Shown: piece after piece, positions 6,566 through 7,735 of the stretch
Position numbering within the stretch: position 1 is the first letter of the stretch
Layout: every line of letters begins with the position of its first letter
Origin: Acidimicrobiia bacterium
GTDB taxonomy: Bacteria > Actinomycetota > Acidimicrobiia > IMCC26256 > JACDBD01
Assembly (NCBI GenBank): GCA_031177445.1
Contig: JAPSGP010000128.1
Location: forward strand, 1-7,735
Direction: 5' to 3'
DNA length: 7,735 bases
The notes under the pieces: generated by a model
Databases searched by the model: none
Told to the model about the DNA's origin: nothing
The model's input: only the letters and a program-made list of their open reading frames with translations
Made by a program: the position numbers and the translations under genes

Positions 6566-7387
6566 TCACTCCGAGGACCACGTGGTCTCGAACGACGGGT
6601 AGAGCGTCAGGCCGCCGTCGACGAAGAGCGTCTGGCCGGTGATGTAGGCGGCCTCGTCGGAGAGGAGGAAGGCGGTGGCCGCCGCCATCTCCTCGGCGTC
6701 ACCGGCGCGGCGCATCGGGATGTGCCGCTCGACCATCTCCCGCTTCACCGGGTCGTCGACCCAGGCGCGGTTGATCGGGGTGATCGTTGCGCCCGGCCCG
6801 AGGCCGTTGACGCGGATGCTCCGGCCCGCGTACTCGAGCGCGAGCGTGCGGGTCAGGTTCTGCATCCCACCTTTGCTCACCGAGTAGCTCAGGAACTTCG
6901 GCTTGGGGATCACCTGGTGCACCGACGACACGTTGACGATTGCGCCGGCACGATCCTCGGCGAGCAGCTGGCGGATCGCTTGCTGCGCGCACAGGAACGA
7001 CCCCCGCAGATTCACCGACAGCACCCGGTCGAACGCCGACGGGTCGAGGGCGTGTGAATCCTCGGAGATCTGGATGCCGGCGTTGTTGACGAGGAAGTCG
7101 GCCGTCCCGAACTCGCTCTCGACCTGCTTGAACATCGCCTCGACCTCGTCCTCCTTCGAGACATCCGCCTCGACGAGAACGGCTCGGGCGCCGGCGGCTT
7201 CGACTTCGCGCATGCACAGATCGACGCCGCGGTCAATGGCGTCCTTGGTGACGTCGGCGCCCTCGGGCGGGCCGACGTAGTTGACGGCCACGTTCACGCC
7301 CTCGTGTCCCAGCCGGATCGCTATCGCCTGACCGATACCGGAGCTGCCGCCGGTCACGATCGCCGTCTTGCCCTCGAGGCCCTTCAT
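6566..7387 (-). CDS. Short-chain dehydrogenase/reductase, glucose 1-dehydrogenase-like
   Basis: A 273-residue classical SDR that transfers hydride between NAD(P) and an alcohol, ketone or sugar. The cofactor motif is TGGSSGIG (12-19), with D75 in EADV, NNAG (101-104), and the catalytic set N126, S155, Y168 and K172 (YSVSK). After these come NGLGPGATITP and the C-terminal GQTLFVDGGLTLYP. The C-terminal tail ending WSSE resembles bacterial proteins annotated as glucose 1-dehydrogenase. Between strand beta-2 (VNY, 35-37) and the next helix there is a longer than usual loop (about 38-58). ATG 7385-7387 is preceded by GAGGGAGGG at short spacing and agrees with the family N-terminus; the frame is open further upstream but that part looks non-coding. 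It is the first gene of the minus-strand cluster and its stop overlaps or abuts the cyclase start. The real substrate is uncertain, since SDR names are unreliable. Confidence 0.94.
   Translation of the reverse strand: MKGLEGKTAIVTGGSSGIGQAIAIRLGHEGVNVAVNYVGPPEGADVTKDAIDRGVDLCMREVEAAGARAVLVEADVSKEDEVEAMFKQVESEFGTADFLVNNAGIQISEDSHALDPSAFDRVLSVNLRGSFLCAQQAIRQLLAEDRAGAIVNVSSVHQVIPKPKFLSYSVSKGGMQNLTRTLALEYAGRSIRVNGLGPGATITPINRAWVDDPVKREMVERHIPMRRAGDAEEMAAATAFLLSDEAAYITGQTLFVDGGLTLYPSFETTWSSE
6569..6572 (-). promoter_or_regulatory. Ribosome binding site GGAG that favours the 6560 start of the cyclase
   Basis: On the minus strand GGAG is followed by 8 nt and then GTG 6558-6560. It overlaps the SDR stop region, consistent with coupled translation. 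The other candidate GTG codons (6567-6569 and 6579-6581) have no comparable purine-rich sequence at suitable spacing. Confidence 0.45.
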
Positions 7388-7484
7388 CGTCCCTCCCTCG
7401 ATGTCTGTGTGTCGCAGCTGTTGTGAACGCGCGCCGCTTCGCGTTACGCGTAACGAGGACGATGCTCCACGCACTGCACGAGCC
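7388..7484. promoter_or_regulatory. Divergent intergenic promoter region
   Basis: These 97 nt separate the SDR start (minus) from the divergent gene start (plus), so promoters for both directions should lie here. The region is less GC-rich than the genes and includes tgtctgtgtgtc and ttgtgaac. A plus-strand ttgtga (about 7420-7425) 16 nt before gttacg could be a weak -35/-10 pair, but the match is poor and I do not assign boxes. The clearest signal is the palindrome annotated separately. Confidence 0.55.
7442..7455. promoter_or_regulatory. Perfect 14-bp palindrome CGTTACGCGTAACG, candidate operator
   Basis: The sequence cgttacgcgtaacg is identical on both strands. It lies 55 nt upstream of the SDR start codon and 30 nt upstream of the divergent start, where a dimeric repressor could control both directions. 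Its form (GTTAC, 2-bp centre, GTAAC) resembles sites bound by TetR- or GntR-type regulators. No regulator gene is present in the window, so the binding protein is unknown. Confidence 0.5.
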
Positions 7485-7488
7485 ATGA
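7462..7488 (+). CDS. Possible 8-codon leader peptide (MLHALHEP)
   Basis: ATG 7462-7464 has GAGGA immediately upstream and reads eight codons to a TGA (7486-7488) that overlaps the next ATG as ATGA. The downstream ORF has no good ribosome binding site of its own, so this mini-ORF could deliver ribosomes to it. It is short enough to occur by chance. Confidence 0.25.
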   Translation: MLHALHEP

Positions 7489-7735
7489 GCGTGCCGATCC
7501 AAGCTCACGTCGAATCTCCTCTCACGGCGCGCGATGCGCGGCGCGAGGCCCAGGACGTCGTCGGCGACGACCTCACGGCCCGCGTGCTGGAGCCGTCGCC
7601 GCCGGCGGTCGACGACGGCGAGTGGTTCGCCGACGACCCGGTCGCCGCTGGTCGCCCGGTTGGTGGATCCGGTGTTCCGGGCGTGAGTCCGGTGCCGAAC
7701 GCCGAACTGACGCGGGATGATCGCGGAGCCAATCG
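7485..7735 (+). CDS. Divergent gene of unknown function, N-terminal 83 residues (cut by window edge)
   Basis: An open frame from ATG 7485-7487 runs to the end of the window without a stop. Its first 50 codons are mostly G/C-ending (GAC GTC GTC GGC GAC GAC CTC, for example), as expected for a real gene here, while the opposite-strand frame is rich in Ser, Arg and Thr and looks like a shadow. The protein is soluble and acidic, with a likely helix TARDARREAQDVVGDDL (14-30), then RVLEPSPPAVDDGEWFADDPVA (33-54), a Gly/Pro/Val-rich segment (55-70) whose codons are less G/C-biased, and SPVPNAELTRDD. I do not recognise the family and see no signal peptide or membrane segment. The start is uncertain because no Shine-Dalgarno precedes it; coupling to the mini-ORF at 7462 is one explanation. 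It is transcribed away from the SDR and may share its regulator. Confidence 0.6.
   Translation, partial: MSVPIQAHVESPLTARDARREAQDVVGDDLTARVLEPSPPAVDDGEWFADDPVAAGRPVGGSGVPGVSPVPNAELTRDDRGAN

Noticed and set aside
7505..7732. Minus-strand open frame of 75 codons at the right end
   Set aside because: The composition (Ser/Thr/Arg/Pro) looks like a shadow; the plus-strand frame over the same bases has much better codon use.

Overview
The window is a dense, GC-rich stretch (about 70% GC by eye, strong G/C preference at third codon positions, GTG starts, very short intergenic gaps). This suggests Actinomycetota. The style of several proteins, such as an SDR ending in ...WSSE and a GMC enzyme with a CxxCxxC cluster, fits the Acidimicrobiia, but the class assignment is an inference. 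No rRNA, tRNA, CRISPR array, phage or insertion-sequence gene is visible.

Almost everything reads on the minus strand, so transcription runs from high to low coordinates. The order is: short-chain dehydrogenase (7387-6566), cyclase/kynurenine-formamidase-like metal hydrolase (about 6560-5580), GMC flavoprotein oxidoreductase with a cysteine cluster (5569-4037), aldose 1-epimerase-like protein (4034-3165), pyridine-nucleotide-disulfide oxidoreductase (3133-1733), CPA2-type cation:proton antiporter (1715-477), an internally deleted arginase-family remnant (365-153), and the start of a P-loop kinase-like ATPase (156 to the window edge). Gaps in the six-gene core run from none to 31 nt, so it is very probably one operon. 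On the plus strand a divergent, 3'-truncated gene of unknown function starts at 7485. The 97-nt divergent intergenic region holds a perfect 14-bp palindrome that could be a shared operator.

A working hypothesis is that the first four genes form a carbohydrate (or similar polyol/lactone) oxidation module. The epimerase would supply the right anomer, the SDR and GMC enzymes would oxidise ring carbons, and the cyclase-family hydrolase would open a lactone or similar product. The next two genes, a disulfide-type flavoprotein and an antiporter without a regulatory RCK domain, look like an attached redox/ion-homeostasis pair. The substrate cannot be read from the sequence.

The most unusual structures are a 50-bp element with perfect 15-bp inverted arms, read through in frame in the 5' part of the cyclase gene with codon use unlike its surroundings, and the arginase remnant in which an N-terminus and a C-terminus are joined out of frame with the centre of the gene missing.
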